The notes: generated from the letters alone by a model not told the origin. DNA of 29,010 bases from an uncultured Prevotella sp. (GCA_905373605.1 CAJPTO010000008.1:1-29010); one strand, 5' to 3'; positions 14,110 to 22,681 are shown, numbered from the stretch's first letter. Translations and numbers: made by a program.

Positions 14110-17082
14110 TCATATCTTCACCTTTAGCCCCAAACCATAGTAAAAGTTGGGGACATACGAGCTGCCATAGAGCGAAGTTTCTTGCCCAGTGCGCGTAGAA
14201 CGTACCCTGCGCATGGTGTTCCAGAAGTTGTTGGCGTAGAACATCACCTGCACACGGTCGCCAATCTCCTTCGTTACGCTGAAGTTGGCCGAGTAATAAG
14301 CCGACACGCGGTCGGGGTTCATCACGAAAGCATAGTTTGTTCGCTTCACCATCTTGGCCAAGTCGTTGAACAATTGCGGGTCGTTATCCTTTGCCCAAGC
14401 AAACTTTTCGGCGAAAGGGATGAGCTTATCGGGCGCGTCCCACGTGCTATAATATTCGGGATAAACCACCACATGCTTGTCGCGAACATCGCTTGTGAAG
14501 GGCGTACCGAAGAAGTCGTCGCCTTTTTCCAGCGCATATCCACGCGTGCCGTTGGGCAATTCGCTCAATGGGCGGTCGTATTGGTAGAGCGAGCACTCCA
14601 CACGCAGCGACATAATCATGCGGATGCGCGGAATATGTGTGGAAAGCGTTACGTTGAGGTTGGCCTCGCGCGATATTGAGCCGTTACTTACCGAGGGCGA
14701 GGCCGTGTTAGCCGTCGAAGTGGTGCCGCTTCCGCGGTAATGGCCGATGTAAGTGTAGGGCTTACCCTGCGCATTGGGCTTGCCATAATCGGAAGTGAGT
14801 GCGGCAAAGAGCAGATTGTCCAGCCCTTTGTAGTAATAGTAGTTGCCATCTAGCCGCAAAGACGTGCGAAGGGCCTTTATTTGAGCGAAGTCCACAATCC
14901 ATTCTATGCCGAAACGCTCGGTTGGCGAGCCGTTAACATACTTGCGATTGATGAGATAGCCCTCCCTTTCGGTGTAAGGAAGAGTTATCGGTGCATGTTC
15001 GCCGGTAACGTCGTTCACGGTTACGATGCCCGTTTGCTGGTCAATGTGATACTCGCGGTTGGCCGAAGGTATGGGAAACCGCTCTAATGCAGCTTGCGAT
15101 GTGTACTTATAGGTGTAAGGCTTGTACACCGCGACGGCCGTATAGGGGTTGAATGTCTTGTGATAATAGGCCGAAACGTTTACCTGTGTGCCGCCGATGT
15201 TCATCTGAAATCCCAAATCCGTCTGGTTGGTGTATTGCCATTTCAGGTCTGGATTATACACAGCCTGCGATGGAAAGGTGTGATAGGCATAATAAGCCTT
15301 GTTGTCGGCGGTGCTTCCTGGCGTGAATGCCAGGCGGTCCATGTAGCTTGTGTGGGGATAAAGCACCTGGAACGAAGGCAGTTTCACCGACTTTCCCCAG
15401 CCTGCATGTGCCGAAAGGCTTCGCACCAAGGCCTTCTTGCCATGCCAAAACACGTAGCGCAGGTTGGCTCGGGGTGCGAGGGTGGAGGCCGTTCCGTAGG
15501 CCGAACCGGCGATATGGCTGATGTCGTTGCGCACGCCCAGGGTTATTTCCATGTTCGAAAGCTTGCCGGTAGGTAGGTTAAGGCGTTCTTCGGCGTAGAG
15601 TGCCAGGTTGTTCAGCGTGGGCAAGTCGCGGTAGAGATAAGGCCGCCAAGTGGGTGTTAGCCGTGCCTCTTCGTAGTAAGTGCCGCGCCCGAGGTTACGG
15701 CTGCCGGTGTAGTCTGCACCGATTATCACCTTATTATATATGCGTGCGAAATGCTTCACCCAGTCGGCTTTCAGCTTCACGGCATAACTTAGCGGGCGGC
15801 TGTCGTTGTAGCTGCGCACATACCAATAGCCCGTTGGCCCAAGGATGATGTTCGATGTGGGGTGCGTTGCATAATCGTAAGCCACGAAGTAGCCCTCTTC
15901 CATGCTGTGGATGTAAGGAAGCGTGGTGGCCGAACTGGTCTGCGAGTAGTCTTCGTAGAGTTGGTCGGTGTACGACATCGACGATTTCAATGCGATGCTT
16001 GTGAGCCATTTGCGGTTCAGCAGCCACTCGGCCGAGAGGTTAGCGGTAAAGCGGTTGTCGCGTTGTCGCTCATAACTGTCCAGTTCGCGGTCGGGATCGG
16101 CCTTCGAATTATATCCGCCAATGTTGCCCGTAAGGCCGAAGTTGAGCGTTAGGGGCATGCTTTGGCGCATCAACACGTTGAGATAATGGGCCGAAAGCAC
16201 GTTGCGTTGGTAGGCCGTGTAAGGCGAAGTGATGTCGCCGAACGAGCGAGCGTGTTCCAATGAGAAGTTGATAAGCCCCCCGTTGCGGCCTAAGTCCACG
16301 CCTTTGCTCAATGCCAGCTGTCGCGTGTGTTGGTTAAGCTTGGCTTCAACGATGAAAGGCGACTTGCCCCGCCGTGTGTTCACCTTCACCACACCATTGC
16401 TCAGGTCGCCATATTCCACCGACGGCACGCCCGTAACCACCTCAATGCTCTCGATGTTGGCCGTGCTGACGGTGCGTGTGTCTGCTCCTAGCGTTTCTCC
16501 GGGCGTGGCATTGTTGTCCAATCGCACGCCATCCACCTCAACAGCCGTGCCAAACGAGGCGTTACCCATCTCTCCGCTCTGGCTGCGAAGCGCAATTCGC
16601 GGGTCGCGTAGCAACGAACTGTTCCATGTTTTTCCGCCCGGCAGCAGGCTCATGATGTCGCCTAGGTTCAGTGCTTGCCGGTTGTCGAGTGCCAATCGGT
16701 CGATGGTGTAACTCGTTGTTGCGGCATCGCCCTTGCGCTTGGCCACCACTTCCACCTCGTTCAGCTTCAAGTTGTCGTCGTTCAGGGCGATGTCCATGTG
16801 CTGCATGCCTGCCTTGACGTTCACTTTCGTGGTAAGCGTGGCATAGCCCAGGCAGCGAACGGCGAGCGTAACGTTGCCTGCAGGCACGTTCTTGATGGCG
16901 AAACGCCCACGGTTGTCGGTGATGGCCCACAGCTCGCACTCTTTCAGCGTAACGGTGGCATATTCAATGGGTGTGCCATCGCTTTTGGCTTTGACAGTTC
17001 CGCTAAGCAAAACGCCCTGCGCATTGGTGGTGGAGGCGGCTCCAAACACGAGTAAAAGTATGGCAAAACAGATTTTGAACAT
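14110..17082 (-). CDS. TonB-dependent receptor with carboxypeptidase-regulatory-like N-domain
   Basis: The start is set at MFKICFAILLLVFGAASTTN (17082), a signal peptide; the frame extends 16 codons further, but those codons overlap the promoter. The 990-residue product has a carboxypeptidase-D-regulatory-like domain at ~22-105 (GTVKAKSDGTPIEYATVTLK, then DNRGRFAIKNVPAG). The plug is at ~110-230 (VEVVAKRKGD, AVEVDGVRLDN, IESIEVVTGVPSVEYGDLSN, GVVKVNTRRGK). A 22-strand-type barrel rich in Tyr and Arg fills the rest. It lacks an STN signalling domain, and no SusD partner is encoded nearby, so it is neither a FecA-type signalling receptor nor a SusC of a glycan locus. It leads the six-gene block and is transcribed from a consensus promoter 46 bases upstream. 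Substrate unknown; the M16 peptidase in the block hints at a peptide or protein. Confidence 0.9.
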   Translation of the reverse strand: MFKICFAILLLVFGAASTTNAQGVLLSGTVKAKSDGTPIEYATVTLKECELWAITDNRGRFAIKNVPAGNVTLAVRCLGYATLTTKVNVKAGMQHMDIALNDDNLKLNEVEVVAKRKGDAATTSYTIDRLALDNRQALNLGDIMSLLPGGKTWNSSLLRDPRIALRSQSGEMGNASFGTAVEVDGVRLDNNATPGETLGADTRTVSTANIESIEVVTGVPSVEYGDLSNGVVKVNTRRGKSPFIVEAKLNQHTRQLALSKGVDLGRNGGLINFSLEHARSFGDITSPYTAYQRNVLSAHYLNVLMRQSMPLTLNFGLTGNIGGYNSKADPDRELDSYERQRDNRFTANLSAEWLLNRKWLTSIALKSSMSYTDQLYEDYSQTSSATTLPYIHSMEEGYFVAYDYATHPTSNIILGPTGYWYVRSYNDSRPLSYAVKLKADWVKHFARIYNKVIIGADYTGSRNLGRGTYYEEARLTPTWRPYLYRDLPTLNNLALYAEERLNLPTGKLSNMEITLGVRNDISHIAGSAYGTASTLAPRANLRYVFWHGKKALVRSLSAHAGWGKSVKLPSFQVLYPHTSYMDRLAFTPGSTADNKAYYAYHTFPSQAVYNPDLKWQYTNQTDLGFQMNIGGTQVNVSAYYHKTFNPYTAVAVYKPYTYKYTSQAALERFPIPSANREYHIDQQTGIVTVNDVTGEHAPITLPYTEREGYLINRKYVNGSPTERFGIEWIVDFAQIKALRTSLRLDGNYYYYKGLDNLLFAALTSDYGKPNAQGKPYTYIGHYRGSGTTSTANTASPSVSNGSISREANLNVTLSTHIPRIRMIMSLRVECSLYQYDRPLSELPNGTRGYALEKGDDFFGTPFTSDVRDKHVVVYPEYYSTWDAPDKLIPFAEKFAWAKDNDPQLFNDLAKMVKRTNYAFVMNPDRVSAYYSANFSVTKEIGDRVQVMFYANNFWNTMRRVRSTRTGQETSLYGSSYVPNFYYGLGLKVKI

Positions 17083-17127
17083 TCGTTTATTAGGATAATT
17101 TGATGCCAATGCATAGCAAAAGCCTTG

Positions 17128-17158
17128 CAAATATAGGCATTATCCACCATTTGGGCAA
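17128..17158 (-). promoter_or_regulatory. Promoter of the TonB-receptor block
   Basis: On the minus strand TTG (17158-17156), 20 bases, then TATATTTG (17135-17128) fits the Bacteroidota consensus. The start point would be near 17121, leaving a leader of about 40 bases to the ATG at 17082, and ruling out the upstream ATG at 17130 as the start codon. Confidence 0.7.
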
Positions 17159-17354
17159 TACCTAAAAAGGGGGATATAGTGCAAACAGACTTGCATTGTG
17201 ACCCCAATGATGATGATAAAAGCAGGTGTTACGGCGAATAAAACGCTAATATTGACCAATGGTGTGTGCATGTTGCAAACGAAAGCCAACATGTTATACG
17301 CCTTCTTGCTTTACATCTGGCAGCAAAACGTGGCTGTTGGTTCAGTACCAGCGG

Positions 17355-17465
17355 CTTGGTACAGCCGCTACCAGGGGCTGGTAGCGTGGCTACCAAATAC
17401 TGGTAGTGTGACTACCATCGGCTGGTAGTGTGGCTACCAAATGCTGGTAGCGTGACTTGTCGCTG
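17355..17465. repeat. 22-bp tandem array II (CTGGTAGTGTGGCTACCAAA type)
   Basis: Units start at 17355 (23 bp), 17378, 17400, 17422 and 17444 (22 bp each). Complete units contain the dyad TGGTAGC-GTG-GCTACCA or close variants. The unit shares CTGGTA-N-TGT-N-GCTAC with array I at 6844-6953. It lies in the 657-base divergent gap 17083-17739, which otherwise holds the two promoters and no gene. Confidence 0.85.
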
Positions 17466-17597
17466 CAAATGCACAAGCCTCTTGCGCCACATTGCACACG
17501 CATTGTTGGCAACGGTCGGCCTGATGCACACAAACGGATGCTAAAACCCGCTAAACGTTATTTTGAACGAACCCCTTAAAAAAAGTGGGTAAAAGGG

Positions 17598-17627
17598 TTG
17601 TAGTTAGTTGAAAAATGCGTATATTTG
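17598..17627 (+). promoter_or_regulatory. Promoter of the ECF sigma factor gene
   Basis: TTG (17598-17600), 19 bases, then TATATTTG (17620-17627) is an exact match to the Bacteroidota promoter consensus. The leader to the ATG at 17740 would be about 105 bases. The -7 box is identical to that of the divergent TonB-receptor block. Confidence 0.7.
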
Positions 17628-17739
17628 CACAAACTAATCGCACGACAGCTCAAAAAACCACGCCCACCAACATCGAAAAGGGGGGCAAGGGCGCAGCTAA
17701 ATCGAGGGGACTAGCTTAAAAAGACATCAATTCTAAGGC

Positions 17740-18270
17740 ATGACAGAAAAAGAATACCGTGCATATTTCCGCGAGCTATACCCGCAGCTGGGGCGTTATG
17801 CCACCCGCTTGCTGGGTGATGCCGATGTGGATGACGTGTTGCAAGGTGCGTTCCTCGAACTATGGAACAGGCGTACCGACGTGAACACGCCAGCACATGT
17901 GCGCGCTTTCTTGTTCCGAACGGTGTACACACAGGCACTCAACGTGTTGAAGCATCGCGCTGTGGTGTACAAATATTCGGCCGCAGCCATCGAAACGGAG
18001 AACCATCGTGCTGCCTTGCTCTCGCCCGATGCATGCGACGTGGCCTACAACATGGCCTGCAAAGAACTGAACAGCAAGCTCATGGCGGCCATAGAACAGC
18101 TGCCGCCAAAGAGCCGTGAAGCATTTAAGCTGAGCTACCTGCACGACATGAAGAACAAAGACATCGCGCAAGAGATGGGCATTTCTGTCAGAACGGTTGA
18201 TGCACACATCTACAACGCCCTGAAACTGCTGCGAGCCAAATTGCAATTGTCCGACCTGAACAGCGACTGA
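17740..18270 (+). CDS. ECF-type RNA polymerase sigma factor, orphan
   Basis: The 176-residue product has the two conserved sigma-70 regions. Region 2 spans ~5-75 (YFRELYPQLGRYATRLLGDA, then DDVLQGAFLELWNRR, with HVRAFLFRTVYTQALNVLK), and region 4 spans ~115-170 (IEQLPPKSREAFKLSYLHDM, KNKDIAQEMGISVRTVDAHI). This is the Bacteroidota FecI-like size and layout. No FecR-type anti-sigma gene follows, and the adjacent TonB receptor lacks an STN domain, so the usual surface-signalling trio is incomplete. Divergent placement from the receptor block and upstream position to the endoglycosidase region make either a possible target; the two local promoters are ordinary housekeeping type, so direct control is not visible. 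The start follows the ATG with a leader of about 105 bases. Confidence 0.9.
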   Translation: MTEKEYRAYFRELYPQLGRYATRLLGDADVDDVLQGAFLELWNRRTDVNTPAHVRAFLFRTVYTQALNVLKHRAVVYKYSAAAIETENHRAALLSPDACDVAYNMACKELNSKLMAAIEQLPPKSREAFKLSYLHDMKNKDIAQEMGISVRTVDAHIYNALKLLRAKLQLSDLNSD

Positions 18271-18420
18271 CCGTCGACATTCTTTACCAAGAATACACAA
18301 CAAGGCTGCAAGGCCTGCTCATCGGTACGATAACTTAAAAACAATCTCTAGAAACAGTCCCTAAGAACGCACTCGCCATCGGCAAAAATGGTGCGACAAG
18401 AGGGAATAAAAACCCAAACA

Positions 18421-18669
18421 ATGAAAACCAGAAACACCCTCGCTGCATTGGCTTTGGCCATTGTTTGCCTTAATGCCAACGCGCAACGTACGCCATCGCA
18501 CCCGATGGACATCGCCACCATGACGAGCGAACAATGGTGGGATGCCTTTCAACGCTGGCAACCAGGACGCGCCTTGAGCGCAACAAGCCTCATGGGCGAA
18601 GGGCTTTATGTGATGCACGAACCCAAAGATGGGCACACATGCAAGGCCATTAAGGTGGTAAACCGGTAA
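18421..18669 (+). pseudogene. Internally deleted remnant of an endoglycosidase paralog
   Basis: The 82-codon frame encodes a signal peptide (MKTRNTLAALALAIVCLNAN) followed by AQRTPSHPMDIATMTSEQWW and FQRWQPGRALSATSLMGEGL. This aligns with the start of the endoglycosidase encoded 200 bases downstream (AQRTPSHPLDIATTDELEWV, NWQPGKTINNASRIDDEF). Its final residues CKAIKVVNR resemble that protein's last residues FKAVKVVKE. The simplest reading is a second full-length paralog that lost its catalytic core and most of its sorting domain in one in-frame deletion. A short secreted peptide could still be made, but no catalytic residue remains. The ATG at 18388 is an alternative start without secretion features. 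Confidence 0.7.
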
Positions 18670-18748
18670 TTTGTTCTGTTTAAAGGCTTGTGGGGTTATG
18701 AGCAATGCACGCAAAACTCACAGACCATTAATATAAAGTAAGTCATCT

Positions 18749-18870
18749 ACTCATAAACTAAAACTAAAAAACTAATGAACTCATAAAACTAAAAAAACGA
18801 AGAAAACTCATAAACTAAAAAACTAAAGAGCTTAGAAACTCATAAACTAAAGAACTAAAAGTAACAAACA
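18749..18870 (+). repeat. ACTCATAAACTAAAA leader repeats
   Basis: A degenerate AT-rich tandem of ACTCATAAACTAAA units fills the ~120 bases directly before the endoglycosidase ATG. The same unit precedes the T9SS cargo gene at 5398. No promoter of the TAnnTTTG type is obvious inside it. Confidence 0.75.
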
Positions 18871-21800
18871 ATGAAAGGTAAATCTACATTAACAGCCTTG
18901 GCACTGTCGGCGATGGCCCTATCAGTGCAAGCGCAACGAACGCCTTCGCACCCGTTGGACATCGCAACGACAGACGAATTGGAGTGGGTTAACAGCTTTA
19001 TCAACTGGCAACCAGGCAAAACAATCAACAACGCTTCGCGAATAGACGATGAATTCTACATCGCACGCGTTAAACCACGCAAGCGCATCGGTGCCGACGA
19101 TGGCGATTACACCGTTGACAGCAGCGTTGACAGCAAGCGGAAGATGTGTTTGTGGACACCATTGGACGATCCAACGAGCACATGGAAAGCATTTCCGCGC
19201 TATTGTTTCGAAGGCGACAACTTCAGCCTTTGGAGTTATCTCGACATTCATGGCAACTGGACCGCTCCTTGGGTGAGATGCTCGGCCGGATTGTCAGACG
19301 TAGCCGCCAAGAACGGTGTGAAGGTGGGTACACTCATGTCCATTCCTTGGGCTGCTACCATCAATTTGAACTGGAGCGCATCAGGAATGCACGCACAAAC
19401 GCTATATAAGCTCACCGACAAAAACGGCCAGGGCAAGTACAAGTATGCCAAGAAGCTGGTGCAATACATGAAATACTATGGTATCAACGGTATTGGCGTG
19501 AACTCGGAGTTCCATTCAGACCCCAATTCCATGCAACGCCTCATCAATTTCTTTGCAGAATGCCATCAAGAAGGCAAGCAGCAGGATTGGGATTTCCAAG
19601 TTTACTGGTACGACCTTACCGATGCGTCGGGCCATATCCGCGGCGATGCCGGATTGGGAAGCCACAACGAAGAGATGTTTGGCAAGGGCGACCGCCCTGT
19701 TGTCGACATGCTGTTCTTCAATTACGGTTGGCATAAGGCACAATTGAACAATTCGACGAAGAATGCCGAGAAGATGAACCGCAGCGGTTACGACATCTAT
19801 GCCGGCATTGACATACAAAAGAGCGGTATGGCATTGTATGGCTACGAACATAATTGGCGCGCTCTGTCGGAAACAAAGGCCTCTGTGGGCTTCTGGGGCG
19901 CACACAGCCAGGGCTTGTTGCACCAAAGTGCAACCGATGACGGCACATCCGATGTGGCCATTCAGAAGGCTTACCTCCTCAAGCAAGAGCTTTGCTTCAG
20001 CGGCGGAAACAGAAATCCGGCTTATCGTCCCAACTTCAACGACAATTGTAACCTCTCTAACGCTGCCTTGAAACACTTCCACGGCTTGGCTTCGCTGCTA
20101 ACGGCAAAGAGCACCATCACATCGGTGCCCTTCGTTTCGAGATTTAACCTCGGAAATGGTTTGAAATTCCGCAACCAAGGCGAGGTGACCTTCGACCATA
20201 AGTGGCACAATCTCAACACACAAGACATTATGCCCACATGGCGGTGGTGGATAACGGATGCACAAGACAAGGTGGACGCATCGTCGTATGCTTCGCTCAT
20301 CAAGGCCGACCTCACCTTCGACGACGCTTATTTCGGCGGTTCGTGCCTTAGCTTGCACGGACAGACACCCGCTTCGCGCGTGAAACTCTTCAAGACCATG
20401 CTAGACGTGAAGCCCGAATACACATTGAGCATCACCTACAAGCTGGCAGAGGGCACCGAAACCCACGCCAAACTGTTCGTTGCACTGAAAGGTGAGACCA
20501 ACACTTATAAGGAAGTGGCCATCGGCAACGCACCAAAAGCTGGACAATGGAACACCTTCACCGCCAAAATGTCCGACTTGGGCATCTCTGCAGATGCTAC
20601 GGTGGCCATGATTGGCATCAAACTTGAAGGCACATCCAATAACTACAAGATGCTGGTGGGCGAAATGGCTCTGCGCAACCCAGCACAAACTTTCAACACG
20701 AAGCAGCCTACTGTGGCCGAAGTGAAGGTGCTGAGGGGACGTTACAACGCATTCGACTTCAAGATGCGCTACTACAGCGACGACGGAACGGGCAAGACAA
20801 AGACCTACAATGACGATGTTGACACCTGGTATTACGAAATATACGTGCAACCTAAGAATGGAACTGAACAGCTGCTTACCGCAACCACCTCGTGGGCTGC
20901 ATACGTCATCGACGCTCCTGTGGCCACTGATATGGACAATCGCATGGTTAGGCTGGGCGTAAGAGCCGTTTCGCCTGATGGTAGTCGTAGCTCTGAAATC
21001 GCTTGGAGCGATTGGACTAACATCCCTTACAACCAACCTTTGCACACCGTTAAGCTCAACAAGGCCGTTATTAAGCCGGGAGAAGACTTCGTGATGAGCC
21101 TCGAAGACCTTATCGAACAGCCTGCTCGCCAATGGGAAGTGATCAGACCCAGCGACAACCGCACCATGTTCACGGCACAAAACGCCACAACCTGCAACCT
21201 CAAACTCGACGAAGTGGGTGTTTACGATGTGAAAATGGTAGACAGCGAAGGCAAAGAACACATCAACCGCGGCTTCATTCAGATTTCCCCAGTGGCCACT
21301 GGAGCGGTGCCACATATCGACAATATCAATGTTAGCGCACAGAAAGTGGAAGCTGGAAAGGAAGTGAAGTATAGCTACACGGGAAAGAATGGCGAAGGAA
21401 AGGTGTCTAAAGGACTCATCATCACCGACCCCAACATGTTCCGCATGCCTGCCAATCTGCAAGTAGGGGGCAATTATTCGTATGCGCTTTGGTTCAAAGC
21501 CGACCCCTTCAAGCACGACAAGCAAGGAACCAACCTCATCAATAAGAACACCATTAAGGACGGTTGGCCTCACAACAACTGGGGAGACCTCTGGGTTACC
21601 ATTCGCCCACAGTGGAAAAACCACGATGCCAACGAGATTTCGTTCAACACAATGGGCTGGACTGAACACGACAACCCCAAAGAAGCCATGATGTCTAAGG
21701 GCTATTCGGTGGTTCCGGGCGTATGGACTCACGTGGTTATCACCCAAGACGGCGGCAACCAATGCATCTATTTCAACGGAAAACAGGTGGCCAGTGACTA

Positions 21801-22647
21801 CTTCTGGAACGCAAAGCGCCGCGAAGACATGACCAACGACGGACGTATTCGCCATAATGAGGATGCCGACATCTTCATTGGTGGCGGTAATGTGTACAAG
21901 GCTGCATTCAATGGCATCATCGATGAGGTGCAAGTGTGGAACAAAGCACTTACTCCCGATGAGGTGAAACAATGCATGAACGGGTACGAAAAAGGCAAAG
22001 TGCCTGCCAACTTGACTGGTTATTTCACCTTTGAAGAGAAAACCGAAGACGGAAAATATGCCAACTGGGGTACAGGCGGCGAACAATACAAGGGCGATGT
22101 GGTGGCTATTGCACAGAGCGGTGGCGAAAACACCAGCAGCGCTAGTTATGATCCACGCGAAAGCAACAACAATGTGCTGGGCTATCCTGGCATCCCCGGC
22201 ACGCTGGAAGTGAAAGCCGAGGCCGATTGGACGCTCGATGGCGCGAAAATCGTTGAAAAGGGCGACGTGGCTACCGTGACTTACGCTGCCGCTGGAAAGT
22301 ATGCTGCTACGCTTAAACTGAGCAACCTCTGGGGTGAAGACACCAAAACGGTGGCCGACATCGTGGAGGTGACGGGTACCACTAATGGTGTTAACGGCGT
22401 GGAAACGGCCGATTTCGCCATCTATCCCAACCCATTCGTTGAGCAAGTGAACCTACGATTTGCCGAAGGGGGCGAATATGCCGTGCTTGTTACCAATGTT
22501 AACGGGGCGGTTATGCAAAACACCAAGGCTAAAGTGAACGCCGGCGACGTGATCAACGTGGCCATCACCGGGACAAAGGGCGTTTACATCGTTCGTGTTC
22601 TTAAGAATGGCAAGCAATTCAAGGCCGTTAAAGTGGTGAAAGAATAA
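18871..22647 (+). CDS. T9SS-secreted GH85-like endo-beta-N-acetylglucosaminidase
   Basis: The 1258-residue product would hydrolyse the chitobiose core of N-glycans outside the cell. After a signal peptide (ending VQAQ), residues ~40-430 resemble GH85: TLMSIPWAATINLNW, then YYGINGIGVNSEFHSD, where Asn211 and Glu213 match the family's catalytic Asn-x-Glu pair, then FQVYWYDLTDASGHI, MLFFNYGW and SVGFWGAHSQGLL. Accessory beta domains follow: a carbohydrate-binding-like sandwich (~500-610), an Fn3-like domain (~612-720), an Ig/PKD-like domain (~723-815), a LamG/concanavalin-like domain (~850-1040; SYALWFKADPF, FNGIIDEVQVWNKALTPDEV) and a second PKD-like domain (~1110-1170). The last 77 residues (FAIYPNPFVEQVNLRF ... 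GVYIVRVLKNGKQFKAVKVV) are a T9SS type A sorting domain. It is monocistronic in appearance, with its own terminator. GH18 is unlikely because no DxxDxDxE motif is present. Confidence 0.85.
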   Translation: MKGKSTLTALALSAMALSVQAQRTPSHPLDIATTDELEWVNSFINWQPGKTINNASRIDDEFYIARVKPRKRIGADDGDYTVDSSVDSKRKMCLWTPLDDPTSTWKAFPRYCFEGDNFSLWSYLDIHGNWTAPWVRCSAGLSDVAAKNGVKVGTLMSIPWAATINLNWSASGMHAQTLYKLTDKNGQGKYKYAKKLVQYMKYYGINGIGVNSEFHSDPNSMQRLINFFAECHQEGKQQDWDFQVYWYDLTDASGHIRGDAGLGSHNEEMFGKGDRPVVDMLFFNYGWHKAQLNNSTKNAEKMNRSGYDIYAGIDIQKSGMALYGYEHNWRALSETKASVGFWGAHSQGLLHQSATDDGTSDVAIQKAYLLKQELCFSGGNRNPAYRPNFNDNCNLSNAALKHFHGLASLLTAKSTITSVPFVSRFNLGNGLKFRNQGEVTFDHKWHNLNTQDIMPTWRWWITDAQDKVDASSYASLIKADLTFDDAYFGGSCLSLHGQTPASRVKLFKTMLDVKPEYTLSITYKLAEGTETHAKLFVALKGETNTYKEVAIGNAPKAGQWNTFTAKMSDLGISADATVAMIGIKLEGTSNNYKMLVGEMALRNPAQTFNTKQPTVAEVKVLRGRYNAFDFKMRYYSDDGTGKTKTYNDDVDTWYYEIYVQPKNGTEQLLTATTSWAAYVIDAPVATDMDNRMVRLGVRAVSPDGSRSSEIAWSDWTNIPYNQPLHTVKLNKAVIKPGEDFVMSLEDLIEQPARQWEVIRPSDNRTMFTAQNATTCNLKLDEVGVYDVKMVDSEGKEHINRGFIQISPVATGAVPHIDNINVSAQKVEAGKEVKYSYTGKNGEGKVSKGLIITDPNMFRMPANLQVGGNYSYALWFKADPFKHDKQGTNLINKNTIKDGWPHNNWGDLWVTIRPQWKNHDANEISFNTMGWTEHDNPKEAMMSKGYSVVPGVWTHVVITQDGGNQCIYFNGKQVASDYFWNAKRREDMTNDGRIRHNEDADIFIGGGNVYKAAFNGIIDEVQVWNKALTPDEVKQCMNGYEKGKVPANLTGYFTFEEKTEDGKYANWGTGGEQYKGDVVAIAQSGGENTSSASYDPRESNNNVLGYPGIPGTLEVKAEADWTLDGAKIVEKGDVATVTYAAAGKYAATLKLSNLWGEDTKTVADIVEVTGTTNGVNGVETADFAIYPNPFVEQVNLRFAEGGEYAVLVTNVNGAVMQNTKAKVNAGDVINVAITGTKGVYIVRVLKNGKQFKAVKVVKE

Positions 22648-22681
22648 TGCGTTCATAAAGCACAACGTTTGCTTTTTACCT

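Noticed and set aside
14110..17082. SusC of a polysaccharide utilisation locus
   Set aside because: No SusD gene or glycoside hydrolase accompanies the receptor; the neighbours are DUF4876, DUF6850 and an M16 peptidase. The endoglycosidase is on the other strand beyond a sigma factor and has its own terminator.
20401..22446. 681-codon antisense frame within the endoglycosidase gene
   Set aside because: It mirrors the codon bias of the sense gene, lacks domain motifs, and the sense product has clear GH85, LamG and sorting-domain features throughout the same stretch.
18871..22647. GH18-type endoglycosidase (EndoF/EndoS-like)
   Set aside because: The DxxDxDxE signature of GH18 was not found; the Asn-x-Glu in GIGVNSEF and the surrounding Trp-rich segments fit GH85 better.
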